A stretch of 64,000 nt of DNA. Source: Lepidurus packardi. Taxonomy: Eukaryota > Arthropoda > Branchiopoda > Notostraca > Triopsidae. The position numbers were made by a program, and so were the translations under genes. A model generated the notes under the pieces. It searched no databases, was not told the DNA's origin, and worked only from the letters and a program-made list of their open reading frames with translations. The DNA lies in assembly GCA_023053545.1 (NCBI GenBank), contig JAKZAN010000004.1, positions 6,944,001 through 7,008,000 of the forward strand. The letters run 5' to 3'. This document shows, one piece after another, positions 13,624-26,552 of this stretch. Every line of letters begins with the position of its first letter. Positions within the stretch are counted from its first letter, which is position 1.

Positions 13624-14647
13624 AGCTGGAGACTTATTGTTAGCTACCAAGAATGACTATAATTCTAATCACAGGTGGAACAAAATGACGTGGACAATAT
13701 TTTGTTGTATAGAAAAGTTTTCTGTTTACGGAGACATCCTCGACGCTATCTATCGGATTGTTTTGTAACGTATAACATGGTGGAATATTTAAATAGGGTA
13801 GGTTCCCGTTCTACCAAGATAACAATTTTCGTTATATAAAGATTTTGTATAACATATACGAGCTATGAAGTAATTTTAATTAAATGAAATAAAACAAGCT
13901 GTTCAAACGTAGCGAAATCAAATAAATTTTGGTTTTACCATACGCTAATAAAATGGCGATTTTGTCTCGGGAAGGGAAGTATATACTTGTGCTTGTACAG
14001 TTCCCAGAAATGTATATTGGCACAGTTTCTTCTTTAGAGCCATCGTTAATTTGCTGAAATAAATTCCAGAGTACGCCTACGTAAGTTTTGTCAGTTTGTA
14101 TTACGATTTATTCGTTATTTCGCTTGCCAAACGCGCTAGTAAAAGTCACATCTAATCACATCACATCATGACTTTGCATTCTTTCCATAGGTTTGACGCC
14201 CGGAAGGCTTTTATAAACTAACCCCTCAATGGCTATTATTTCAGCTGCCTACCTTGACGCATAAACTGTATGAATCATACACTACTTGTCTCCAAATAAC
14301 GGGAAAATTGTGTAATTTCGAATGAATAAACTTTAATTCATAACATACATACGGAGATATATACAATCCAATAAATACGCGTGCAACACAGATTTTGTTT
14401 AGCAAAATCGAACTCGTACTTAAATTGCAATGAAACCTTACCACCAATAAAAAATCACTTGTAAACCGAGTGGTCCCTCAAACGAACATTCCAGCTCAAA
14501 AAGTTTAAAGAAGAATAACATTAGAAAAACATCCACAGCTCAGGTTTTAGGGAAAAGATCAAAGAGACAATACATCGTAAGCCTATGAACAGAGATCTCT
14601 GCGTTCTTTTTGTACCTAGCAAAACGTATTGCTATGACTGTTTAAAA
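13624..14647. other. Intergenic region, Arl1 promoter and calpain-15 3' end
   Basis: About 1 kb, AT-rich, between the Arl1 start and the calpain-15 stop, both genes on the minus strand. It must contain the Arl1 promoter and 5' UTR. A minus-strand open frame at 14241-14447 has no recognisable similarity. I see no tRNA, snRNA or transposon ends here. Confidence 0.4.
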
Positions 14648-17600
14648 CTAAATAGGTCTTGGTGTGTGCAAACCCGTGACATGCGTGTCAATCGGAGGCG
14701 TATGGTCACCGTTTTGGTTCGTAATAGGCCCCCAATCATTTAATCCATTTTGAGTGGATAACCGGTGAGTAAGGCGATGAGAAATTGAAAATCCTCCTGA
14801 TCCTTCCAGCTGAGTTAATACAATCAATACTTGCCTGTAAAACCAAAGCAACAATAAAGTATCAATGTTTATGTTCCAATACCGAGTTAAATTTACCGGT
14901 TTAACGGAGGGATTGCATCAACGGTAATTAAAACGCCCCGCGTAGAAACTACGTTAAAACTTTCCTGGCAATCGCATTTGACTTGCACCCATCGATCAGG
15001 GTGTCTGTTTTCTACTGTTACTACTAAGCCAGCCCATCCTTGGGTTAAGTAAAATGCGGTCATTCCTTCTCTACCCTTTCAAATCAAAGGACAGTTATTA
15101 ATGGAATAATCGAATATTAAGAATACTATTTTACTTCATAGCGTTGACCTTTAGACAACGTAAGGCTGATCAAGGCATCAGCCAATACGTAAGGTGAGGG
15201 CGTGATCTGTTCAGCCAAAAGGCGTTTGGCACTATGCAAGGCTAAGACAGCGGGCGGGAAATTGAGTATCGGGTCCGTTTCAACTGTTGCAGTGTTCCAG
15301 TGGTTGAAGGCAGTACAAACTACCAAATACAAGCCCGGTTCTAATAAGGCTTCGCAACCTACAAAACTTCGCACTTGACGTCGACTATGAACCACCAATT
15401 TTCCAACTTGGGGTGCTGCTAAGCTATTGGTTCTAAACACACAGACGCACAAGTCAAGCGGCGAACGCTGACTCTTTTGTGAGTTCCTATACCGACGAAT
15501 TATAACAAAATCAAAATCTACAACAGAATTCAAATGTAATACCTGTGGCCTTCTTGAAATAGCCCAAAATCGACTTCAGTGTGTTCCAGGACCGTCAAAA
15601 GTACAACAAATGTGCTATCTCGAGAAGCCAAGGGTGGTAACAGCCCATTCAATCTAACTTCAGACCATCCGTTTCTAACTTTGCAAATGTCAATACAATC
15701 GAAAAACCTAAACCAAAGTATTTTAAATATGTACTGAATAACTAGAACCTGCTACTTGGTACTGACTTGAGCGTGTCTTCGAAAGAAATCCAGAAAACGC
15801 CTTCATGTGAGCCATGGGGCATTAAATCTTCCCGTAATTCTGGGGTCCACAACGACGAATTATCAGCCCATTCACCTCGCCAGGAGAAATGACCCCACGG
15901 GTTGCGCATTCGCAACAATCTTGCTCCGCCAAGAATGTCTTTCACGTCTAAAACTGAATATGCATGCCTATATAGACGACGAGATGTTAATTAGAGTAAT
16001 CCTAACACTGCAGTCATGTAGGGGCTTGCCTGGGTTTAAGTCCATTCTGCTTATATTCGTTTTCGTCCACTCGCATAGTTCCTCCCCCGCAAGACGCACC
16101 CATGAGAAAGCCTGCAGCTCTCGAGCTAAGTAAACGTGCCCAAATCAGGTCTTTATCCAACTCTTCTTCCTGAGGCGTTGAAGACGGTTGTAAAGATATG
16201 CTTTCACATGGCGCTCCTACATAAAAATTATCCATAAATTAACCTGAAATTCCAATTGCCCAAAGTTTACAATTTAAAAATTCTAATCATGAACGAAAAC
16301 TAGGATGTCGAATATATTATTCACCTGTCAAAGTAGCTAAGCCTTCGATCGATCTTCCAGAGACTAACGCTTCATAACAGCCGTGCATTTTCGCTACTGC
16401 TTTCTCAAACAAAGGCACCCATAGTTGTTTACGTTTGGCCTACAAAATCTATTTTTGTGTGTTTCTTTCAGAGGAAAAAAGAGAAAGAAGAAAAGTTCTA
16501 TACGTACTTGCGAATAGACTAAATTGCTTCTATGGTTAGACGGTAGCAAATCGTCGACCAAAATAGTCGTCCAGAGTCCATCTTTGCAGAGTCGTACTTG
16601 GTAAACTCCTTCGGGACACACCTCTTTCGTGACCATCACTTTCCGAACCAGATCGTCCCGTTCGGTCAATACTGCTAATGCGCTTAGTAACCAGCAATTG
16701 CCCAATACACCTGTACGTATAAATCCACGATTTAAACGCGAACCAATGTGGGAAAAAATACAATAGAGTACCTTGCGATATGTCCGAGGGCAAAGGAGTA
16801 CGAAACACGGCCCATTTAACGTTTGATCCTGCACTACTAACAATTTCCGAGGGACGCAGCCATTGGCTCACTTGTCCCTCTCGGTTTAATCCTCCTTCGT
16901 CTTTCTGACTGCTTGGACCCATCGCATTGTAATAAAGCGACTTAGGAGCTGGTGGGAACGAGTCATCCACAAACTTTTCTCCATTCTATTTACATATTTT
17001 TTATTTTATTTTTTAATATTTTTTTTATATATATATATATATATATTTACCATCTTGCAGAAATCGATGATACGCTGCCACGTGTCACGAGCCTCTTTCT
17101 CTTCTCGCTCTTGGAGGACATCACTTAAGCTACTCTCTTGTCTGTGAATGGCTACAGGAGATGCGGGCGACAGATACAGCAAACTCCGTTGTTTGTGGCA
17201 AATTTCACACTGCAACGCTTTGCCCATATTGGTAAAAGTGCAGTCGCCACAATGCCAAGTGCTCTTTTCTTCCATGCTGGGCTGTTTTAAAGGCGAAGTA
17301 ACTTTCTTGGGCTCTCGAGCTGTAACAGCCGCTGCTGTCATTGCAGAGGCTGCTGTTGGTACTTTGGGTTTCACGCCGTGGTTCCAACGAGGCGCTTGGC
17401 AAGCGCGGCAATTTACAACATCGCCCGGATTCTTGAGCGTGCATTGGGCACAGGTCCAGATATCTGGTCGTTTGAGCGTCTCGTTGCTGATTCCCACGAG
17501 ACTGGTGAAATGAGAGCCTCCACAGGCAGAGCAGACTTGTTCTTCGTGAGGATTGACTAGCGTGCAGCGTTTGCACGTCCAATGCGAAATAGTAGAGTAT

Positions 17601-18676
17601 GTTGTGGTTGTTGAGACTAAAGGTTGAGGTGCTCGACACATTTCGCAAATCAACGTTAAAGGCTTGTTCTGCAACGAGCAACGGGGACAATCCCAACCTT
17701 TTTTTACGTTATTGCTCGGGTTCGGGGATGCTGAAGGGACAATTGTCTTGCCGGTGCTCGCGTCAGGGCTTCTTAAGTGATCGGGAATCTCGTAGAGTTG
17801 GTTGACGACTAGTAAACTCGGCGGTGGGTTAGAGCTAGGGTCGCCTTGGGGGCTTTTCAGAGAAACGACAACTGGTTTACGAGGTAAAGTGGTCGGGATG
17901 TTTGGATTACGTGGGGCTTCGCAGACTTCGCAGCTTTGCAGATCTTCGACGTTGGCGAAAGTACATCGTTTGCAGGTCCAGCGTTTGACGTTATCGCGAA
18001 GAGTTTGTATTTCTTGAACGTCATTGTGTTGAGTATGCTCTAGTTTGGAATGCTTGAGAAGTTGAGTATATGGAACGGTGATTTCCTGAATGTCGTCATC
18101 AAATGAGCGCCGACTTGTGTTTGGACACTGGGTAGCAGCGCTGGAGCAATTTGCGTACACGGGATCTAGATTCTGGGAATTGGATGGGGATAGAACAGAG
18201 GGATGTTTCGGAGTCATACAAATGATGCATTCATGAGCGCTAGCTACGTTGAGGAATTGACATTGTGGACAGGTCCATTTGCTCTTTTTGGGGCTACCGT
18301 TCGAAGTGGGGGGAGTAGACTGGCCGGCGAACGAAAAGCAATGCTTTAGAGGAGTACGTCTTGAAGAAAGCTTGGTTGGTGACGTGCTCCCTAAAAAGTC
18401 CATAGAGAATTGGGGATTATCTTGAGCAAGTTCGCTTTTGCTTGGTTTTGCTTCCGGTAGTGGCGCTCTTAAAGAATTTAATACAATTAGTTCTTAGACA
18501 TTGTATTGGCTATGGTAGTCTAAATTGTATTTTACTTACATATTGCTCGTTTCTTCGGACAGTCTTGGACTTTTCAAATCAGGCATTCCACAAGAAATGC
18601 AATGTTTGCTTTCTCTTGGGTTATTACAACTGCAGTTTTTACATGTCCACTGAGAAACGGACACTATTGTCCCCAT
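14648..18676 (-). CDS. sol: Calpain-15 / small optic lobes cysteine protease
   Basis: Eleven exons (18676-18540, 18467-17051, 16985-16772, 16710-16508, 16439-16325, 16216-16030, 15967-15767, 15707-15543, 15432-15135, 15075-14897, 14834-14648) encode 1,100 residues. The first half has seven RanBP2-type zinc fingers of the W-x-C-x2-C-x10-C-x2-C form, one in exon 1 and six in exon 2, which bind ubiquitin or partner proteins in this family. The calpain core follows, with Cys595 in [15 protein letters not shown], His759 in HAYSVLDV and Asn780 in RNPWG, so the full triad is present. The C-terminal SOL-homology domain ends GLHTPRPI, as in human CAPN15 (GLHGPRPL). It is an intracellular protease needed for neural and eye development in flies and mammals. 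The intron after 16030 uses a GC donor (AG|GCAAG). The start ATG at 18676 is the only one upstream of finger 1. Confidence 0.95.
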
Positions 18677-19141
18677 ACCGCTAATCTTTTCGCGTTCAAG
18701 CCTATCATTCTCATGAATAATTAACAGAAATACTTAAAAGGTACGAATAATCTCACAATCCTACGCCGCTCGTGAAAAACCCAACTCAGATATGTTTTCG
18801 TTGCTGGAGGACAAATTAACAGCTGATGGTTAGCGTTGCCAGTAATAATAAGATGAAGTTCTTAAGAACACAAAAAATATTAGCAATTGACCGAAGGGAA
18901 TTTTATAATTTTATATATAACCTAAGGCTCGTTTTCTAAAATATCGATTTATAAAATCTATTGACAGCTCCAACTAGGCAATGTTGAGAAAGTTAGTTCA
19001 AGGCCAGGTAGAGTCGTGGATTTTTGTGTATATTTTTGGAGGCCTAAATAGTACAATAATCAACAATGGGACTTACAATTTGCTTAAAATTTCTGTGACA
19101 AAGTTAGTCTGTTTTGTTGGTTAGTTTTTCCGCAATAGACG
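18677..19141. promoter_or_regulatory. Divergent intergenic region between calpain-15 and Gab/Dos
   Basis: The 465 bp between two outward-facing start codons contain both promoters and 5' UTRs. The sequence is AT-rich with no obvious TATA box at a set distance and no repeat. The call is by position. Confidence 0.5.
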
Positions 19142-21983
19142 ATGACTTCACCCAGTTCGGAAGTTGTCTATGAAGGATGGCTTGTAAAGTCACCACCCAC
19201 TAAAAGACTGTGGAGAGCAGTAAGCCCTTCTGATTTCATTATATAAAAGCTTTACATTAGCGTTTGTATAACTAAGGATCATTGACTTTATTGGTCAAAA
19301 TGACCTCGTTTGCAAATTCATCGCTTGTCCCTCTTCATCCTATCAACTTGACTTTCCCCTAACTCGCTCCTTTATCATTCATAATTTCGTTGCATTGATC
19401 GTCTAACTTTTTGCTCTATTTGAATGAATTCAATGCTTATCTGTACGCAATACAACATATTTGACTTTACTTCTCTGGCCTGTTTGACGCATAAAACATT
19501 TCCTTTCTGTTTGCTTGGGTTGTTATTCCTGCAAAGAAAAAAAAATGCCAGCTATACCAGTCGTTAGTGTATGGTTACTTGGTAGTGGTATTACGAATGC
19601 ATGGTGGAGGGCATTGTTGTAATGGTGGGAATCGCCCCGTATTCTCACATGGGAAGGTCATCGTAATACTTTCCATCCCGTCTTGTATAAAAGGACGATT
19701 CCTTCCTCCTCCCTCCTTCAACAGGCTCGTATTTCCTCTCACGCCCCCTTAGCCACCGACCCTCATCTCTTTGCTCTACATGATCCCTTTCTATGAAAAG
19801 AGTTTCCTCCCACTTGGCAATCCCCCCTCTTTTCGTATAGCGCGACTCTCTTGAGGATTACAACAAATTTGACACTTCCCTGGCTTTCCTGCGTGACTTG
19901 CTGATAACCCCGACCTTCCCTTTGCTCTATTTTTTTCCTCGTCTAGAAATGGCGGCGCCGTTGGTTCGTGCTCCGCAACTCGGGCGAGCTTCCTGGTCAA
20001 TATTTTCTTGAATATTATACAGACCGAAGCTGTCGTAAGCAGAAAGGACGCATTGACCTCGACCAATGCGAACAGGTAACAAACATTCCACATATTTCCT
20101 TGTTAAAACAAATAAATTAACAACAATTTGTGCATGCAGGTAGACTCGGGCCTCACGTTTGAAAGCCGAAAACAACACTATGCTCACATGCTCGATATCC
20201 GCACTCCCAAACGTGTTTTCTTCTTGGCCGCTGATAACGAGCAAGAAATGAACAAGTGGGTTGATTGCGTGTGCCAAGTTTGTGGACTCAAAGTCTATTC
20301 CCGCGATGACGAAGGTATGCATTATTAGTCTGTCTATAAATGTGGTTAAAAAACTCTAATATTTGTTCATTTTTTTAAAAAAAGATGTAAGCGTAACGCA
20401 AGTTACCGCAGTACAGACTATGCTACGCCCGCCTTTGGAACAACTTCTAGTACCCATAGAATTGCCACAGCCCCCCTTGGTAACAGAGGAAACACCCCCC
20501 ATGTCCCCAACTTCACCGACTAACAGTTCGGGGCCTTATTATCCACTCAGCGAATGTTTGTCGGGGGCACGATCGGTTTTTCTCAGTGACAAACGAGCAG
20601 AACCACTCCCTGCTGCTCATACGCTCCTCCCACCACCTCAGCCTGCCTCTTCTCCCACCCCGAGCGCCAAAAGTTGGGCTCCAGGCTCAGAGTCTGCCCC
20701 TGTCACCCCCGCCTTAACGCGAGGCATAGCCAATTCCGTGTCGCAGAGCATGCGAGCGCCGACTAGTAAATTCGCGTCGATTTCCTCCACCAAAGTGAAC
20801 AAAGAGGAATGGGGTCTGTTCTACGACATGCCTCGGAAGTTATCTCCGGCATCGCACCGTACTCACCACTCCAATACCGCCCCTAGAGCTTCCAGTACAA
20901 AGAAAGGACCGCCAGTCAAGTGGGAAACGTACCCCTTAGACGACAAATGCCCGTCATCTTCTTCGCCAGAGCCCATGTCGCCTCAATGCTTCTCCTCACC
21001 GTCAATCAAAGCCCCGCCCCGGCCGCCCAAACCATCGTACTTGAAAGAGCAGCAACATAGCCACAGTTACTTGAACATAGACCAAATCCATGCCCCGAAA
21101 ACTTCCCCTAGACCCGCTTCAGAAGCGACTCAAGATGACATGTATGATTTCCCGAGATCCCACCAACCAGAATCCACGCCGTGTGTTCGAAACGGATCTG
21201 CTCAGGCCAATAAACGCCATTGCTACAACAATGCAGCCCCTTCTTCGTTAAACTCCCTTATTCCGCAATCCACAGTGTTTCGCTACGACTTTCGAGGCTT
21301 GCAAACTCAGTTAGGAGGGAGTGATGGTAGTCTGGACTCCCTCCGATCGCCCAAATTTCCAATACCAATTCCTATCCCAGATCCTATGTCCCCTATGCTC
21401 CCACCCCTCACCCCAGCACCTCCGATTCCGCCACCAGTAGTCAATCGTACCTTGAAGCCGAGAAGGAATTCAGGGGACACGCCTTCTGTACCGCCTGCAC
21501 CTTCTGTGAATCGTCAGTTAAAACCTAAATCGCATGAAGGTAAAACTTGCTAGTTTGTCAATTTTATATAAACAAACCAATTTTTTACCTTCATTTTATA
21601 TTCAAGGAGGAGCCAAATTGGCAGATTTAGAATCTGAAGATGATGAGCCGTCAAGCCGTCACAGTTCGCGTCGAAATTCTGCAAGCGAGGAACAAGTAAA
21701 ATTGATGTTTGTATTCGAATATGTTTGATAATTTTTTCATGTTTGGCAGATTTATTATTACGTACACAGCGATCGGTTTGTTAGTTCACCGCCCAGTAGG
21801 CGAATCGCGGAGTTGCATTACTTGGACTTGGATTTGGATGCAGCGGCGAGTTTGCAAAGCCCTAGGAGTCCAGAACGTGTGCCTCCAAGTTCCACAGTGT
21901 ATCGCACGGTGGATTTTATCAAAACAGATGCCTTTAACCGTACTCGCGAGACGGTGGAGAAACAGCGGAATAAAACCGCGTAG
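19142..21983 (+). CDS. dos: Gab/Dos-type docking adaptor
   Basis: Six exons (19142-19219, 19947-20075, 20140-20314, 20385-21539, 21607-21695, 21750-21983) give 619 residues. Residues 1-120 form a PH domain starting VVYEGWLVKSPPTKRLWR and ending with EMNKWVDCVCQVCGL, the Gab signature. The middle is proline-rich with PPRPPKP, and two copies of the Grb2 C-SH3 binding motif: VVNRTLKPRR and SVNRQLKPKS. Near the C-terminus LHYLDLDLD matches the SHP2/Corkscrew docking site of Gab proteins, followed by VYRTVDFIKTDAFNRTRE. The protein would link receptor tyrosine kinases to Grb2/Drk, SHP2/Csw and Ras signalling at the plasma membrane. Insect Dos and vertebrate Gab1-3 are the closest comparisons. Exon 1 and exon 2 are separated by 727 bp; the rest of the gene is compact. 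The 3' end faces Dis3. Confidence 0.92.
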
Positions 21984-22392
21984 ATATACAACAAAAATGT
22001 GCAATCTGGGAAAATCTGTCGCGCGGCGACGAAGAACTGAGAGAAAGTGGCTTTTGGGGAATTGAGTTTGTTAATACTGTTCATCCAAGTCTTTCATTCC
22101 AGCAAGATTTTTTTATGTTTTTCCTTCCCAAATCCTATATAAGGTTTATCTATTCTTTTTATTTTTACCTTTGACGACAATCAATTTTTTTTTTCCTTTT
22201 TTGCTCTTGACATTCCTTTCTTACAAAAGGATTATTTTTCTTTGGGTGGGGCAAAAAAAAAGGTTCTTTCTTTCACTGCCTTTTTCCGCGACTTTCAAGA
22301 ATGTGCCGTATACAATTCCACGCAATATACTTGTATTGGATAATAACCCAAAACGTGTTTGTCTTTTTTAACTGAAAAAGTTTGGGCCGTTT
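21984..22392. other. Convergent 3' UTR region of Gab/Dos and Dis3
   Basis: Four hundred bases separate the two stop codons. The region is T-rich on the plus strand with a short (A)n run at 22251-22261. No coding potential is seen. Both 3' UTRs and poly(A) sites must lie here, and the two transcripts could overlap. Confidence 0.5.
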
Positions 22393-25300
22393 TTAGCCCA
22401 CGACAATAGGCTCGAGCATGCGCACAACCAATCGTTCGTGTTGGATGCTCGTACGGTCTAAACTTACTTCCACTTGGACTTTGCTGAAAGGTCTTAAAAC
22501 AACATTGCCACATCGTTGACTTGGTTCCTAAGGAAAAATGTACATGAAAGTACACAAATAGGCTTGAAATGATAACCAAAGCAATGTTTGAGCAACGTAC
22601 GTCCGGATTAAAGACAAAAGCAGTGCCTTCTGGTTGGTTCTTCAAATAGACGATACCTTCCAAGCCATATTTGGGGATGAGAACCTGTATAGCGTTCTGC
22701 TTAACGTACAGAATGTAAGCTTCTTCAGTCTGGACCCTTTGCCGGAAGAACAACTAATAAAAACAAACAAATTATCTTGGAAACTCTGAAACGGAATCAA
22801 AATATACATGAGTATGAAGCAGAACCGAGGATCTTTGGGCGTACTGAGACATACGATGGCGATAATTGAGGTTGTTGCATGTCTGCTGAGCTTTCTTCTT
22901 GTCTAACAAGCTTGGATACGTGGCGTCCGCCCCAACCGCCACAGCTAGTAGACGATGAACCAACAAATCAGAGTACCTAGAACAAAAATCAAGAAAATAA
23001 GAAAAATAAACTATCCGAAAAATTACTAAAAATTGAAATTACTAAAACGACTAAAAATTACTTAAAATATGTCATTTACCGTCGAATGGGTGAAGTAAAA
23101 TGTGTGTAAATGGGAGCAGCCAAACCATAATGCAAAAATTCTGCAGGGGAGGCCATTCCACTGCAAAAGTACACAGCTTGGAGCATGCAGCGCGTGGCAA
23201 CAATACGCAACATGGTATTAAGGTAAGGATCCTCAGAACGGACTGCTTTGTCCAAGGAAGTTGCTAAGCCTTTGCCTGAATCCACTTGGACTTCGAAACC
23301 CTATGGTTAATCATTGTAAGGAGGTTCTAGGATTAAATGTAGAGTTGTGTACCTGAATTTTGCTGGCTTTGATCAAAGGATCGAAATTCGTTAGAGGAGG
23401 TGGAGGATGCTTACGTAGTATGGCATATTCGGGGAAGTGTTGATAAATGGCCTCCGCTACGGTGATATTGGCAAGCAACATGAACTCTTCTACCATGCTA
23501 TTGGTGTCTAGCAAACTTTTGGTGTGCACATCCACGGGATCATGGGTTTCCGTGTCAACTTCAAAGCGAATCTCAGGACTCGCCAACACTAAGGCCCTAA
23601 AAAATTAGAGCTTTAAATAAAGTTAAATTATTTTGAAGGGCTTACCCTTTGTCCATTCGATCCTTTTTCAGAATTTTTGCCAAGTTATTTAAGCCTCTGA
23701 GACTTACAGCTAAAGAATCATTCTGTTTAGGGTCATCGATTTTTGCTTGCGCTTCTGCATACGTAAATGCGCTCCTCGATCTTTATTAAAAAAGGACTTA
23801 GTTAAGATGCACTTGACATAAAATGAATTTGGTTACCTGATGACGCTTTTGGTGAACTTTTTGCTGACTATCTTGGCATCTAATGTCATCTCCCAGACAA
23901 CCGAGAAAGCGAAACGCTCTTCGCCGCCTCGCAAAGAGCACAAGTTGGAAGACAGCAGTTCGGGTACCATATCGATACGGCGATCTACCAGATATACAGT
24001 TGTGCCTCTCAAAGCAGCTTCTTGATCAATGGCAGTATTGGGTCGGATGAAATGCGAGACGTCTGCGATATGCACTCCGACTTCCACCTTTCCATTGCCC
24101 AGAACTCGGAAGTGCAAGGCGTCATCGATATCAGTACAGCCTGGCGGGTCCACACTGCAAATATCTAAATGACGAAGATCAATGCGTTTTTCAAAATCTT
24201 CAGGTGTGATGGTCCACGGTAAAGAAGGCAAGCAGTTCAAAACAGCTTGAGGGAATGAGTAATGTGGCACATCATGCTCCAACAACAATACCTAAAGTAC
24301 GCCAATTCGTTTTATTCAAGTTATGTCAGCGAGTCATATGACTACTAACTTCATTTTCCGTGTTTTTCTCGCCAATAGGGCCCAAAGCTCGCACAAAGTG
24401 GCCAACAGGATACCGGGATGTTCTCGGCCAAGAATCGATGGCAACCAAGATCCTCTGGCCAACAAGAATGCTAGACTGTTGCGTTTCAAGACGAACACGA
24501 GGAACGCGTTTATCGGCAGGCAGAAATATGTGGCGAGTGCTCTAAAATACACTAATTATAGTCAAATCCCTTAAAGTTTTGTTCTAGACTGTTACTCCGG
24601 CCACAGGATTCAGCTGTAAGATGCCGCAGTATTGTCTCCATTTACGACGCACGATACTAACTACTCTACCAGTGGGTTGTCGATCACCCGCTGCTTTTTT
24701 ACTGGATCCCAATAAAAATTCCTCCTTCGATAACGTATCTCCTATAAAAAGGTGAGTGAATGTAGCCTATTATGAATAAAAGTTGAAATTTAATTTACCT
24801 GGGTCATACTCGTCGTCTTCCAAGACGATCCCAGCTGGAGCTGTCCAATGATTCTCTGGTAATAGTTCAATAGCCACTACATCGCCGTCAACAGCTCTGT
24901 TCAGATTCGCGTGTCCTTGGAGGAGAACCTATTGGAAGTATTTGCTACGTAAAAAAAGCCGACATAATGAAAATCACTGGTACCGGTTTATCTTTCCCTT
25001 CAGAATTCACAGTTCCTTCCAGAAAGTTATCTCGATTGGCATAAAAGACGCCTTGTAGATATTTTCCGGCTTTGATACCGGCTAACAACTTGGCAGGAGA
25101 TAAATGCTCAGGAAACAATGCTTTGTTGTCCGCGTGACCGCCATATTCTGCAAAAACTTTCTGGGAGAGCTTGTCATGAAGTTCAGGATGATCTGGAATA
25201 CTTCTAATGTAATCTTCAACTAATGGAGATGAAGAAAACGTAAGTAAATGCGTTGAAGGTTTTTAAATATACCTGAAAAAGCTGGAATGCCCTCTCTCAC

Positions 25301-25967
25301 AGCCAAAGCTCGATTCTCCACGTCGTCTGATAGTAAAATAACCCTAATTTTTTTCCCGTCTTTCTGAGCTTGTTGGTTCTGTTGCAAATGATTTTGGTAC
25401 CACAAGCATGCTTTTCTTATAGCTCTATCATTTCTGTCGTTAGAAGTCTCGCCTTTGAGTCGTTCGATGTAAGTTTCCCTGCAATGATTCAGTAACTGTA
25501 AGAAAAAGTAACATCATTTTTCAATCCGACTAATTACTTATGGTGTTCGTTGATGAAAGAGTAGAAAGCCCTTTCTCGGTTTCCCAATATATCTCTGAGC
25601 TTCTTATAAATGGGTGAGCTCCTTTTGCGGACTTCCTCGAGTACAGTTTGCACGACAATCACGTTCCTTATGACGGGAGCTTCTAACACGTCCAACTAGA
25701 ACAGAAACACGCTTTAGCAATGTTCTTACATTTTTATAATAATACCTGATGTAGAACAACATTTGTGTCAATTAATACGTAATGAGGATAGTCGCATAAG
25801 ATGCTGGGAGAAACTGGACAAGTCTCCAAAACTGAAGATTTGCCATCTTCACACTGGGAGCACAAAAGCGATCCACAACCGACATCGTCTCTTAGGTAAT
25901 GTTCTCTGACAACTTTGAGAATTTTCCCTCTTCGCGTTTTCTTAATAAAAACTCGAGAAGTCTGCAT
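22393..25967 (-). CDS. Dis3: Dis3 (Rrp44), catalytic subunit of the RNA exosome
   Basis: Fourteen exons (25967-25746, 25695-25538, 25478-25273, 25219-24984, 24928-24799, 24741-24596, 24541-24350, 24291-23837, 23780-23646, 23596-23353, 23300-23080, 22976-22808, 22753-22601, 22527-22393) give 933 residues (human 958). Order: N-terminal CR3 cysteines (CGSLLCSQC), PIN endonuclease domain with DTNVVLHQ (Asp67) and NDRNDRAIR, two cold-shock domains, RNB exonuclease domain with [18 protein letters not shown] (Asp478-Asp487), [11 protein letters not shown], and a C-terminal S1 domain ending in [11 protein letters not shown]. Both nuclease sites keep their acidic residues. The protein degrades and processes RNA 3'-5' in nucleus and cytoplasm as part of the exosome. 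It lacks the lysine-rich tail of the human protein. It is head to head with the Myb/SANT-like gene. Confidence 0.95.
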
Positions 25968-26552
25968 GGTGTTGATGAAGTTCCAACACGTGCAGTCAAC
26001 AGCCTATTTCAGGTCGGGTCACTCGGAATCGGTCTGTTTAAGTTCCGGTGTCATTCTAAAATAAGCAGTACCGAAAGCTAATGGATAATAATGTTAGTGG
26101 AGCGAACAACTGCAACACTAACTAAGAAGTCTATTTGCCTTAATTTTGTACAATGTTTGAAGTCATATGGTTTATTTTTAAATAAAAACCGGCTTGAAAA
26201 TTTATATTCGTGAACAGCGCAGTATCAATGATTCACAGCTTTGTAAAGATCTTGTAAGAATGGAAAGGTTCACTATCTAAGATGCCAGAACTAGTCCTTG
26301 CCCCGCCTGATGTCGATTTGCTTGGCTCTCACTGGGTGGGGTTCCTTTGCACCAGCTTCTGCCCCTATAATGGCTTTTGCCTAGCAAAGTCGGAACTTGG
26401 GCAAACTCAGTGGAATAGAAAACATCTCATCTTTTGATTGTTTTGATTTTGTGTTGGTAAATAACGTGGATGCTACTTTAGATGCGAATTTTGTAATTCT
26501 CATTGAATATAAAGTAGTATATAACAGGAATTGCTTAGATTAGGTGCTCGTG
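25968..26552. promoter_or_regulatory. Divergent intergenic region between Dis3 and the Myb/SANT-like gene
   Basis: These 585 bp carry both 5' ends. Within it, 26281-26410 is clearly more GC-rich than its surroundings and contains a run of short C/G motifs. I could not match it to any snRNA, snoRNA or known promoter element, and it may simply be the promoter core. Confidence 0.4.

Noticed and set aside
16536-16970. A 144-codon minus-strand open frame overlapping calpain-15 exons
   Set aside because: It reads through an intron in another frame; splicing at 16772 and 16710 restores the calpain motif GNCWLL.
17020-17048. AT dinucleotide run
   Set aside because: A simple repeat inside a calpain-15 intron with no sign of function.
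26281-26410. GC-rich island tested as an snRNA, snoRNA, RNase P/MRP or SRP RNA
   Set aside because: No conserved boxes of U1-U6, U11, U12, RNase P, MRP or SRP RNA were found; it more likely belongs to the promoter.
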